Source of the DNA: Funneliformis mosseae | Lineage: Eukaryota > Glomeromycota > Glomeromycetes > Glomerales > Glomeraceae | Direction: 5' to 3' | Assembly (NCBI GenBank): GCA_910592005.1 | Contig: CAJVPP010001294.1 | Coordinates: forward strand, 1 to 21,042 | DNA: 21,042 nucleotides | In this document: positions 10,006 to 18,599 of the stretch, piece after piece | Layout: each line of letters begins with the position of its first letter | Numbering within the stretch: the first letter of the stretch is position 1 | Made by a program: the position numbers and the translations under genes | Notes under the pieces: generated by a model | What the model was told of the DNA's origin: nothing | The model's input: only the letters and a program-made list of their open reading frames with translations | Database searches by the model: none

Positions 10006-10466
10006 ATTATAAGATATTAGTTATTATAAGATATAAGATAAGATGAGAAAATCATATAACATTATATAGATATTCAAAAAGAGATTTTTATTGCATAACT
10101 GTAATTTGTTTTTCTCAAGCAGCTGATATTTTCTTTTTTAATTTTTATATAATATTACATAATTTATTAGGTTTATTTATACAGGTAATCTAAACGTTAC
10201 TATTATACACATTTTTTTTATTATATAAGATTATAAAATTATAAGATATTAGTTATTATAAGATATAAGATAAGATGAGAAGATCACGTAATATTACACA
10301 TACATCTAAAAAGGAATTTTGTGTAATTTTTTTGCATAACCGTAATTCATTTTTCTCAAGTAGTCAATATTTTCTTTTTAGTTTTTAGTATAACATTACA
10401 CAATTCATTAAGTTTATTTATATAGATAATCTAAGCATCACTATTACACACATTTTTTTTATTATA
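10006..10466. repeat. Diverged tandem duplication, unit about 232-241 bp
   Basis: Unit 1 (10006 to about 10225) and unit 2 (10238 to about 10466) share a 43-bp identical start, including AAGATATAAGATAAGATGAG. Common blocks follow, such as CATAACYGTAATT and TTTTTCTCAAG, and both end ACACATTTTTTTTATTAT. The offset changes from 232 to 241, so unit 2 carries a small insertion. Nearly all substitutions are transitions, several at former CG sites. There is no coding potential. Confidence 0.85.
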
Positions 10467-10469
10467 AGA

Positions 10470-11885
10470 TTTAAATATTATTAATTATTAATTATAATAT
10501 AATAATAAATTATTAAATACATTGAAATTTTCATAGCTTTTACAAAAATTTTAAAAAGAAATTAAAAAATTATATGACTATTTAATAAATTAAAAGAAAA
10601 CAATAAGAAAATTTGTAATTAATAAAAATATATTATAAAATAGATTTATATTTTAAAGACTTATTTTCTAATTAACTAAAAGAAAATATAAATCATTAGT
10701 TTAATTTCTTTAAAATAAATTTATTCATAAGTTTATAAATAAGATTTTCTTTTAAACAAAGATAATATAAAGTGAAAAGAAATCAGATTATCAGATTAAA
10801 TAAATATTATATAAATTTTTTTTATATAATGAAATTATATAGACAAATCTATTTTGATATTAATTTTCAGTTTCTATTCATTATTCTTTAAGTTTATTAG
10901 TAGTATTATTCATTATAATTATTTTAATATATAATACAAAAAATAAAATAATATATTTAATATAAAAAATAAAATATTATATTAAATTTAAAATAATAAT
11001 TTGTAGATTAATCATAATTTAGATTACTGAATAAAATTAAAGGTTTTGCAAATCATCTAAATAATAAAAAAAAAAAAAATTATATTAAACTTATAAAAAT
11101 AATGAAACTATATCAAAATTTTAGTAAAAAATAAGTAAAATTAAAATTTAGATATTTTGTCAAATTTAAATGAGTTTAGATTAATTTTAGTTACAATATA
11201 TTATTCCTATTTGATAAATATAGGTAAATTAGTTTAATTAGTAAATATTATACAAATTTATATGATATTTATTTGTATTAATTGTACAATTATACAATTG
11301 TGCAATTAAAAATAATAACTAATTATATTTTTTTTCTAATATTAATCAAACTTAATAATCTACAAAAAAGAAATTATTTAAAAATTTTTAGTTTATTTTT
11401 ACTATTTTATTAAGATTATAAAATATATTAATATTTATTTGTAATATAAAGATATATTATAGCTTAAAAATTTGTTTAAAATAAAAAAAAATGTGAGAAT
11501 ATATTGTTTCTATAGCTTAAAACTATTACTTTTTTTCTTTTATATTTTAAAAGAATTTTACAAGGTAATATATTATATTAAATATCAAATTTTTTAAAAA
11601 TACTTAAATAAAAATTCTGTAAAATATCAAATGTTTGTAAAGTAATATAAAAAATAACTTTATTTTTATTATATAAATGCTTATTATTCTATACTAGTAA
11701 AAATAACTAAATTATTTATAGGTTATATATATAAATCGTAAGCATATAATTATTATATTAACTCTAAATAACCTAAATTATATATAACAAACTATAGAAA
11801 AATAGGCATATTTCATATATACATTAATAGATATTTGTCTATATATATTTTTTTCTAAAGATTTTTTTTATAAGTTTATTATTAT
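10470..11885. other. AT-rich non-coding stretch
   Basis: About 1.4 kb of very AT-rich sequence with stops in every frame and no recognisable protein fragment. Short palindromic patches occur (for example around 11280-11310, TACAATT/AATTGT repeats), but no larger structure that I can support. Confidence 0.6.
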
Positions 11886-11890
11886 ATATA

Positions 11891-12510
11891 TTTGTTATTC
11901 CTTAAACTGTAGAGTAGGCAAATTTGCTTATAAATATAAAAAATTATTAATCTTTTAATAAAAAATAAAATATTAACATTAATAATATAATTATTATATA
12001 AAAAATATAATTTAATATATATTTTATCAATTTTATTAGAAGTTTATTAAGAAGTTTTTAAATAATTCAATTTTTAAAGTTAAGTTTTGAAAATTTTATT
12101 ATAATAATTTTTTAAAATTTTCTTAAAATTCATATATTTACAAACTAATTAAATCACTTTTACTATTAATAAAAATCATAAAATTTCTTAGTAAATTATA
12201 AAAGTTGTAATAATTAAAATTATTTTTTATGATAAATTTATAATATTCTATTATTGATTAATATTGCTAAAAGTAAATATTAATAAGATGGTCAAAGATT
12301 AATAATAAAATTTTTTAATTTATAATTTTTTTAAAAATTTTTAGCTTATAAGTAACCTTAAATTATTTATTATATAATTAAAAAATAAAATTTGCTATAA
12401 TATTATATATATATTTATAAAATTAATTTAAAATTTTTATAAAAGTAAATCAGAAGGTAAATAAGTAAGCAAATTTGCCTGTGAAATCTTACAGTTTTAG
12501 AAATAATTTA
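11891..12510. mobile_element. Candidate MITE: inverted arms about 550 bp apart
   Basis: AGGCAAATTTGCTTA at 11916-11930 recurs as its exact reverse complement at 12466-12480. The similarity extends outward: the left arm has CCTTAAACTGTAGAGT before this core, and the inverted right arm has TTCTAAAACTGTAAGATTTC. The core holds a perfect GCAAATTTGC palindrome. The interior is AT-rich and non-coding. This fits a small non-autonomous DNA transposon, but no target duplication could be fixed. Confidence 0.5.
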
Positions 12511-13240
12511 AAATCTAAAATGTTAATATTGGATAAACTAATTATAAAAAATTGAATTTATATAAGACAAATTATTTTTTTTAAAAGTTTTAAATTAAAA
12601 CAAAATTTTACTAATAAAATGAAAATATAAATTAATAAAAAAGTTAAATAATAAAGAATGCTTTAATAAATTAAAAATGTATAGTGTAAAAGAAATAGTA
12701 AATAAAAATATAATAAGTTATTAGCATAAAGGTTAAAGTAGAGTAATTAATTTATGAGCATTGATGTGAAAAGTCTAAAATATCATGGTATTTCTGTAGA
12801 CATACTTTATTTTGATTATGATGTGATAATGATAATGAAAATACAGATAATGGTTGAGGTGGTTTATTGTTTGTTTAAAGCTATAAATAAATATATTGTT
12901 TGATTATTCTTATTATATTGTATATGTTAATAAATATTAAATAAAAATAAAGAAAAAATTTTTTTATTAAATTAATTGTGATATAATCCGATTCATTGAA
13001 TTCTCCTGCATGAAATGTGTAAATCATTTTTTTCAAACCGAAAAAAAAAAATTTAATGGGCTTCAAAAGAAGAATCTTTAATTTTCAGTAATATTTTAAA
13101 TTTTAAATTAGTAATTATCAATAGAAAATTTTATATTTATGTTTTAAACCCTTATCAATGACAAAAATGCCAATATCGTTAATTTTTTGAATAAATTTTT
13201 CTTTTCCTGCGTTTATGAATGAATTTTCATTGGTTCATTG
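12510..13240. other. Intergenic DNA between the repeat-rich region and the tRNA gene
   Basis: Mostly AT-rich. On minus, about 12752-12880 gives a roughly 40-codon open stretch with a Pro/Ser/His-rich reading (NNKPPQPLSVFSLSLSHH) and no start or recognisable domain. It may be an exon relic or chance. A Phe/Lys-rich frame at 12881-13066 is not convincing. Confidence 0.4.
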
Positions 13241-13247
13241 GCAACAT

Positions 13248-13256
13248 AAAAAAAAA
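13248..13256 (-). terminator. Pol III terminator (T9) of the tRNA-Asn gene
   Basis: A run of nine T on the minus strand lies 24 bp beyond the tRNA 3' end. Pol III stops at T runs of four or more. Confidence 0.7.
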
Positions 13257-13280
13257 GTTGAATTATTATTTATATATATG

Positions 13281-13354
13281 CGCCCCCACCTAGATTTGAA
13301 CTAGGAACCTTTCGGTTAACAGCCGAACGCGCTAGCCGGTTGCGCCATGGAGGC
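13281..13354 (-). tRNA. tRNA-Asn (anticodon GTT)
   Basis: The 74-nt gene folds into a full cloverleaf. The acceptor stem pairs GCCTCCA with TGGGGGC (one T-G pair). The anticodon stem pairs TTCGG with CCGAA around the loop CTGTTAA, giving anticodon GTT for asparagine. The T arm is CCTAG-TTCAAAT-CTAGG. There is no intron and CCA is not encoded, as expected for a eukaryotic nuclear gene. The internal promoter boxes are intact (A box in TGGCGCAACCGG, B box in GGTTCCTAGTTCAAATC). The gene is transcribed away from the MTG1-type gene that starts 283 bp further right. Confidence 0.97.
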
Positions 13355-13636
13355 TTTTCATATGACGTGACAATTTTAAACATATAATATATAATATAAT
13401 TAATTAATAAGAGATAATACCAAAAAGTTCATTTAGAAGGGATAAAAAATGGTTTAAAGAAGTTTTCGATAAGAAAAAGAAAAAAGTATGTGTCTTTAAT
13501 AATCAATCATTTGCCAAATTCATATAAGAACTGAGAGTATGTCGTCATCACGTTTATCTTTTTTTTTGTTAAAAAAAAAAAAGGCTGATCAATAAATCTT
13601 CATTTTCTTTCTTTCTTTTTGATTTATATAAATAAA
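13355..13636. promoter_or_regulatory. Divergent intergenic region: upstream of tRNA-Asn and of the MTG1-type gene
   Basis: This 282-bp gap lies between the 5' end of the tRNA gene and the start codon of the GTPase gene. It ends in a T11-GTT-A12 near-palindrome (about 13559-13582) and a CT-rich tract (about 13600-13619, TTTTCTTTCTTTCTTTTT) just before the start codon. Stiff poly(dA:dT) tracts are typical of nucleosome-free fungal promoters. I see no clear TATA box. Confidence 0.4.
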
Positions 13637-15229
13637 ATGGCGACATCATTTTCAATTCGACCACAATTTATATATGATAAAGTAATAAATTGGTTTCCAG
13701 GTCATATGGCAAAAGGAATAAGGATAATATCTGAGAGATTATCAAGTGTAGATTTAATTGTTGAAGCCAGGGATGCTAGAATATCCTTTTCTAAAAAAAA
13801 AGTGAGGATTTTTTTTTTTAAAAAAAAAAAAATTTTTTTTGATAATATCCCTTAACCTATTTTATAAATATAATTTACACATCCCATTATCTTCTATAAA
13901 TCATAAATTTGAACAAATTGCTGGTGGAAAAGATAGAATCGTTGTTTATAATAAAGCTGATTTAGCTGATGATAGTGTGCAACAAGTAAATAAAATCATC
14001 CAAAGTTGACTATTTGAAGAAAGTACAATATAGTTTAATAATTTCTTCCTTTTCAGCCGATAATTGATGCATTTAGAAAACATCGTAATCAACATGTTAT
14101 ATTTACAAACGCAAACATGGATAAAAATGTAAAAAAAATCATTAATTTTGCCGCAGGTAAATCAAAAAAAAAAAAATTTCAACTTATTGTCATAGTTTAA
14201 TCGTTAAATTGTTGTTAAGAAAAATATAGACGGGATCCGTCAAGCTATCCTTTTGTTACAGTTATGGTAGTTGGGATGCCAAACGTTGGGAAGTCCTCTT
14301 TAATTAATTCAATGAGAAGAATTGGTGTACATAAAGGTAAAAATAACCTTACGAGGCAAAAGCATTTGTCTCAGGTGTTAGTTTTTTTTTTAAAATAAAA
14401 AAATTATTATAATAGGAAAAGCTGCAAAAACTGGTGCACTACCAGGAGTAACTCGATCAGTTGCTGTCACGTCCATCAAAGTCCTAGAAGATCCTCCAGT
14501 ATATTTAATCGATACGCCCGGTAAAATAGAATTTTTTTTCTTGAATGTAAAAAATCAATAAAGTATCGAACTAAAGAAAGAACGGATTAACAATGTAGGT
14601 GTTATGATACCACACATTCCGGACCCTGTGAGTTCCCTAAAGGTTGCATTAACAGGTAACATCACACGCAAATTGAAAGTTACATTTTCCATTTTTTTAT
14701 AACTTTTTTTTTCCTGAATTATAGGAGGTATAAGAGATCATTTATCGAGTGAAGAAGTTATGGCGGATTATTTACTTTGGCGTTTAAATAATTTTGGAAA
14801 TTTCAGGTATTTCACTTTCCAATCAAACTTATCAATTTACCCAAACATTTAAATTCCTTTCCTTTTTATGCTAGTTACGTGGAAAAATTTAAATTGTCAG
14901 GTCCTACAGATGACATAAATTTCCTGTTACCAGCAATATCAAAACGTATAGGTGCGTTACAAAAATATGGCGAATTTGACCTGAGAACTGCCGCGATGTT
15001 TTTTATTAAACAATATCGAGATGGTAAATATGGTAAATATACTTTAGATGATATCACCATCGATACTCTAAATAAATATTTTCTTAATGAAAATAATCCC
15101 GATAAACATATTTTGTTGAGTAAAAATCAAGAAAAAAAATTATTATGGGAGAAAAAAAAAGAAAAGAGGTTAGAAAGATGGAAAAGACAAGGTTATTCTA
15201 TCAGAAAATCCAATTCGAAAGGTGGTTAG
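13637..15229 (+). CDS. MTG1: Mitochondrial ribosome-assembly GTPase, MTG1/YlqF family (8 exons)
   Basis: Exons are 13637-13780, 13881-13985, 14057-14156, 14220-14336, 14416-14520, 14599-14655, 14725-14806 and 14875-15229. They encode 354 residues, close to the usual length (yeast Mtg1 about 367). GTPase motifs come in the circularly permuted order: NKAD (G4, residues 72-75), TNAN (G5-like, 100-103), GMPNVGKS (P-loop, 135-142), PGVTR (165-169) and DTPG (188-191). FPGHMAKG (20-27) is the family's N-terminal signature, and the C-terminus is Lys/Arg-rich. The family binds the large mitochondrial ribosomal subunit at the inner membrane during assembly. Codon 1 is the first ATG (AAAATGG context); the frame upstream has only a TTG. 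Introns 2-7 are GT-AG, 63-79 bp. Intron 1 is AT-AC. The intron 3 acceptor (14219) was chosen because the later ATATAG breaks the frame. The gene converges on the H+-ATPase gene, with 224 bp between stops. Confidence 0.95.
13781..13880 (+). other. U12-type (minor spliceosome) AT-AC intron, 100 bp
   Basis: The intron starts ATATCCTTTT, a perfect match to the U12 5' splice-site consensus. It contains TCCCTTAACCT (13848-13858), one mismatch from the U12 branch-site consensus TTCCTTRACYY, and ends in AC. Removing it joins GAT GCT AGA to ATC CCA TTA (DAR-IPL), the conserved MTG1/YlqF sequence, in phase 0. The next exon opens with no AG in front of it, so a GT-AG intron is excluded. The branch A (13855) is 25 nt from the acceptor, longer than usual for this class. 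A T/A palindrome (about 13810-13840) in the middle could fold the ends together. Confidence 0.88.
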
Positions 15230-15453
15230 TTTACTTGTATTGAAAACAAGTCAATTATGCATTCAGAAGTCTTTGCTCGTTAAATAATTAAATTTACATC
15301 TGTTTCATAAAAAGAAACGAGAGTTTTTTTTTTATTATGATTAATAATAATAAATTTTTTCCTTTTTTTTTGTTTTTTCTTTTTTTTATAAATAATACAA
15401 TATAAATGTTTTAATACATGAATGCCCAGAAAAATAAAAAATGACTATATATA
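15230..15453. terminator. Shared 3' region of two convergent genes
   Basis: 224 bp separate the GTPase stop and the H+-ATPase stop. There is a small hairpin just after the GTPase stop (ACTTGT-ATTGAAA-ACAAGT, about 15232-15250) and another around 15299-15322 (CTGTTTC...GAAAC). Long T tracts follow (about 15324-15388). AATAAA-like motifs occur on both strands (AATAATAATAAA on plus; CATAATAAA on minus). Exact polyadenylation sites cannot be read from the sequence. Confidence 0.45.
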
Positions 15454-18291
15454 TTATTGAATTTCAATCGCTCTTATCGTAGTCGTCTTTGCCTGTTTAA
15501 AAGCCAATAAAACCCTAGAAATAAGGACGACTTTACGAACTTTTGCGACAGTTTTAGCAATTTTTGCTTTAGAAATTGCATCAGCTTTACGATTTAATAA
15601 TTTGGTTTTTCTTGATTTAGAAGGCCATAATTTGGCAGTAAGTTCAAACGACCAATATCTGAAGAGCATTACTTTAACGAAATCTAAAATGACAAAGTAT
15701 CCTAATGAAATCGCGATAATGGTTACCCCCCATGCCCATCCTATTGGTTCTGTAAGTAATCCATAAATTGAGATAAACATGGCAAATACTTGTGTACCTA
15801 AAACCGCAATGATGAATATAGGGGATGGAAGATTTTCCCAAAAATATCCCGAAAGACGTGTCGAAAAGATGACAAAATGAGGACATGAAGAAATGTGAAG
15901 ATACATAATTGTTTCAATTTCTTCAAGACTCTTATGGAATACATCTCTAGCGACATAAAAATGTGTGAATGAAGCCGCAGTTAATAAAGTACCCAAAACT
16001 ATTGATAATGTAATCAATTGTCCGAGACGCCATTTATCAGGACGTTCTGAAATTTTAGCATTGTCAACCGAAATGACGAGAGTAGCTCCATCATTTAACA
16101 GTGCAATCAAAATCAAAAGGATAGCTCTCATCGTCCAATCCTCGATTAAAGTGATAAAGAAAAAGAACATTAAAAAGTGAACGGTGGATGTGATACGATA
16201 AAGTGCATAAGATCTCATTCGTTGAAAAATCGCGCGAGACGTAGTGATACCATCAACAATAGTAGAAAGCCCAGGAGCTAATAAAACGATATCGGCGGCA
16301 GATCTGGCAGCATCCGTACACCCATGTACTGCAATTCCAACGTTGGCTTTCTTTAGAGCTGGAGCATCATTTACACCATCACCAGTCATACCAACAAGAA
16401 GTCCACGTTTTTGCAAAAGTTCTACAACACGATATTTATGTTCTGGAATAACTTGAGCAAAACCATCGGCGCGTTCACAATTCCTTGTAACTTCTTCATC
16501 TGATTTCTCGGGATCAACGAGATATCCTGCATCCAAGATTACACGATTCATTCCAAGACGATGAGCTACTTCCTTAGCAATAATCAATTGATCACCAGTA
16601 ATCATCTTAACTTCAACTCCATATTCTCCGCAACGTTTAATTGTTTCGGCTGAATCCGGACGAGGAGGATCTAGAAGTGTAATCATACCAACGAGATCAA
16701 AAGTTTCAAGATCTCCAGGTACAGTACGAGCGATACCAAGGGCACGAAGACCTCGAGCGGCTAAACTATTAACAGCATGAACTGCATCATCATTACCACC
16801 AACAAGCTTAATGATAACTTGTGGAGCTCCTTTCGCAACTTTAAAAACTTCGTTTGTATTATTATCAATAACGGTTGCGTATGACATCTTTGTGTTTGGA
16901 TTAAACGGAACAAATCCTGTAACTTTATATCCGGGAACTTCGTGTTTATTTGGTCGAGATTGAAGGATTTCTAAATCACTTTCAGCAGCAAAACGAACAG
17001 CGGTTTCAATCGGATCATTTGCACCAGGTTCAGCTGAAAGGTAAGAAAATAAAAGAATATCGTCTTTCGTGTAACCAGGGCAGAGATAAGGTTCATCGAA
17101 GGTTAACTCATTAAGTGTTAATGTACCGGTCTTATCAGAACAAAGTACCGAGACTGAAGCCATTTCTTCAACAGCCGTAAGACGTTTTACGATAACTTTT
17201 TTAGCAGCCAATTGTTTTGCGCCGACGGCCATAGTGACGGATAAGACAGTTGGTAAACCAACAGGAATGGCAGCAATGGTCAATACAAGCACGTTACCAA
17301 GGACGGTAAGAAATTTGCCTTGTTCGGTTCCGCGGAATTTTACCATTTGATAAATGAAGATGATAGAAACCAAAACAACGGTAACTAAGATCAAAAAGTT
17401 TCCGATGGAATTAACAATCTTTTGGAAATGTCCTTGTTCCACAGTGATCGAAATTAAATTGGCCGCCCGTCCGATAAAAGTATTTGATCCGGTTTTAGTG
17501 ACGACTGCCAACATTTGACCTTGTTTTACAATTGAAGAAGAATAAACGGTGCTACCCTTCTTTTTCTCAACTGGAAGAGATTCACCGGTCAAAGCAGACT
17601 GATCGATTTGAAGCGATCCTTCAGTTTCACCACCAGTTACTGAAATTCCAAGAAGACGGGCGTCCGCGGGAATAATGTCTCCGAGGCGAAGACCGATGAC
17701 GTCACCAGGAACAAGATCAGCTACGTCAACTTCAACGAATTGGGCATCACGCCAAACTTTTGCTTTCAACGCGAGCGTTTGCTTCAAGGCATCTAATGCA
17801 GATTCGGCACGTGCCTCTTCTATGAAACCAATAAAAGCATTGACAAACAGCAATGCCAAAATGATACCGAAATCGATCTGTGAATAGCATGAAAATAAGA
17901 AGTGGATTTAATAAACAAAAGAGGTTTATTTCACGGATAAAAGTATAAACCAATCTCTTACCCAATGTTTCACAATAACAGCGAAAATACAAGCCACTTC
18001 AATTAAGTAAGCAATTGCTCCAGTGAAAAAGGATAGAAATTTGAGAATTGGGTTCGTTTTGGATTCAGCCAATTCATTTTTACCAAAATCTATCAACCGT
18101 TTTTGAGCTTCAGCTGTAGTTAAACCGGTAGCAGGATCAGTTTGGAGCAAAGCTTCTAATTCCGCTGAAATGTCTTCTTGCATTTCGATATGTTTATGTT
18201 CTATGATCTCAGCGGGTTTTTTTTCAACATCCCTTGAGGTTGAGGAAGAAACAGTAATTTCTTGATCGATTTCTCTTTTTTCTGATGACAT
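15454..18291 (-). CDS. PMA1: Plasma-membrane H+-ATPase (P-type, class P3A), 2 exons
   Basis: Exon 1 is 18291-17962 and exon 2 is 17877-15454; the intron is 17961-17878 (84 bp, GTAAGA...CACAG). The product is 917 residues, like yeast Pma1 (918). It pumps protons out of the cell using ATP and drives nutrient uptake. Visible parts: acidic N-terminus with the cation-ATPase N domain (LQTDPATGLTTAEAQKRL), TGES actuator loop (207-210), membrane segment 4 with AAIPVGLP, phosphorylation site CSDKTGTLT with catalytic Asp358, ATP-binding KGAP (459-462), MITGDQ (535-540), hinge TGDGVNDAP (608-616), and membrane segment 6 with LND (Asp706), matching the proton-binding Asp730 of yeast Pma1. The C-terminal tail is basic and lacks the plant 14-3-3 site YTV. 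Text such as FIEEARAESALDALKQTLAL differs from typical ascomycete Pma1 and fits a second fungal isoform group. All key residues are present. Confidence 0.96.
17878..17961 (-). other. Intron of the H+-ATPase gene (84 bp, GT-AG)
   Basis: The donor GTAAGAG follows codon TGG (His-Trp), and the acceptor TTCACAG precedes ATC GAT TTC. Splicing joins KHW to IDFGIILALL, the conserved end of membrane segment 2, in phase 0. Read through, the intron gives a stop after SVK. Confidence 0.93.
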
Positions 18292-18500
18292 TATTAAATA
18301 GGGTGATTATTTTTTCTATATATACTATTTACTTTTTAAGAAAAAATATTGTTTTATTTAATTTTTTTCCTATGCGAGAAATAAATTATTGAAATTAAAA
18401 ATTATATTTTACAAAATAATAAGACTATTAATTAAGAAAGGTAGAGAAGGAAAGAAGGAAGAAAAGACAGATTTTAATTAATATAAGTGATTAATCGAAA
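18292..18500 (-). promoter_or_regulatory. Proximal promoter of the H+-ATPase gene
   Basis: On the sense (minus) strand a TATATATAG motif lies at 18324-18316, about 25 bp before the start codon. A pyrimidine-rich tract (TCTTTTCTTCCTTCTTTCC...) lies at about 18440-18475. Pyrimidine tracts and TATA-like motifs are common upstream of strongly expressed fungal genes. The exact transcription start is unknown. Confidence 0.4.
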
Positions 18501-18528
18501 CTTGACGAGAATGGATCGATTTTATAGC

Positions 18529-18554
18529 TTTTTTTTTTTTTTAAAAAAAAAAAA
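18529..18554. repeat. T14A12 palindrome upstream of the H+-ATPase gene
   Basis: Fourteen T are followed directly by twelve A, a perfect palindromic core about 240 bp upstream of the start codon. ATCGAT/ATCGAA motifs lie on both sides (about 18493, 18514, 18561 and 18568). It is probably a nucleosome-excluding tract. Confidence 0.7.
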
Positions 18555-18599
18555 GGGTTATCGAATTAATCGATTTTTGGTTTATTTATTTTAATGAAC

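Noticed and set aside
12881..13066. 61-codon minus frame
   Set aside because: Low-complexity Phe/Lys/Ile text in AT-rich DNA with no family resemblance and no exon context.
13619..13636. Start of the MTG1-type gene at 13619
   Set aside because: The codon there is TTG. The first ATG in frame is at 13637, in a good context.
13802..13880. Ordinary GT-AG intron starting GTGAGG at 13802
   Set aside because: No AG precedes the next exon at 13881, so no GT-AG intron can join the conserved parts.
14157..14229. Intron 3 of the MTG1-type gene ending at ATATAG (14229)
   Set aside because: That acceptor puts the P-loop exon out of frame. TTAAG ending at 14219 keeps the frame and gives a sensible junction (AAEKYRRD).
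14875..15060. 61-codon minus frame inside the last exon of the MTG1-type gene
   Set aside because: Antisense shadow of a conserved coding exon.
15674..17992. Several 70-81-codon frames over the H+-ATPase on both strands
   Set aside because: All are shadows of the conserved ATPase reading frame or read through its intron.
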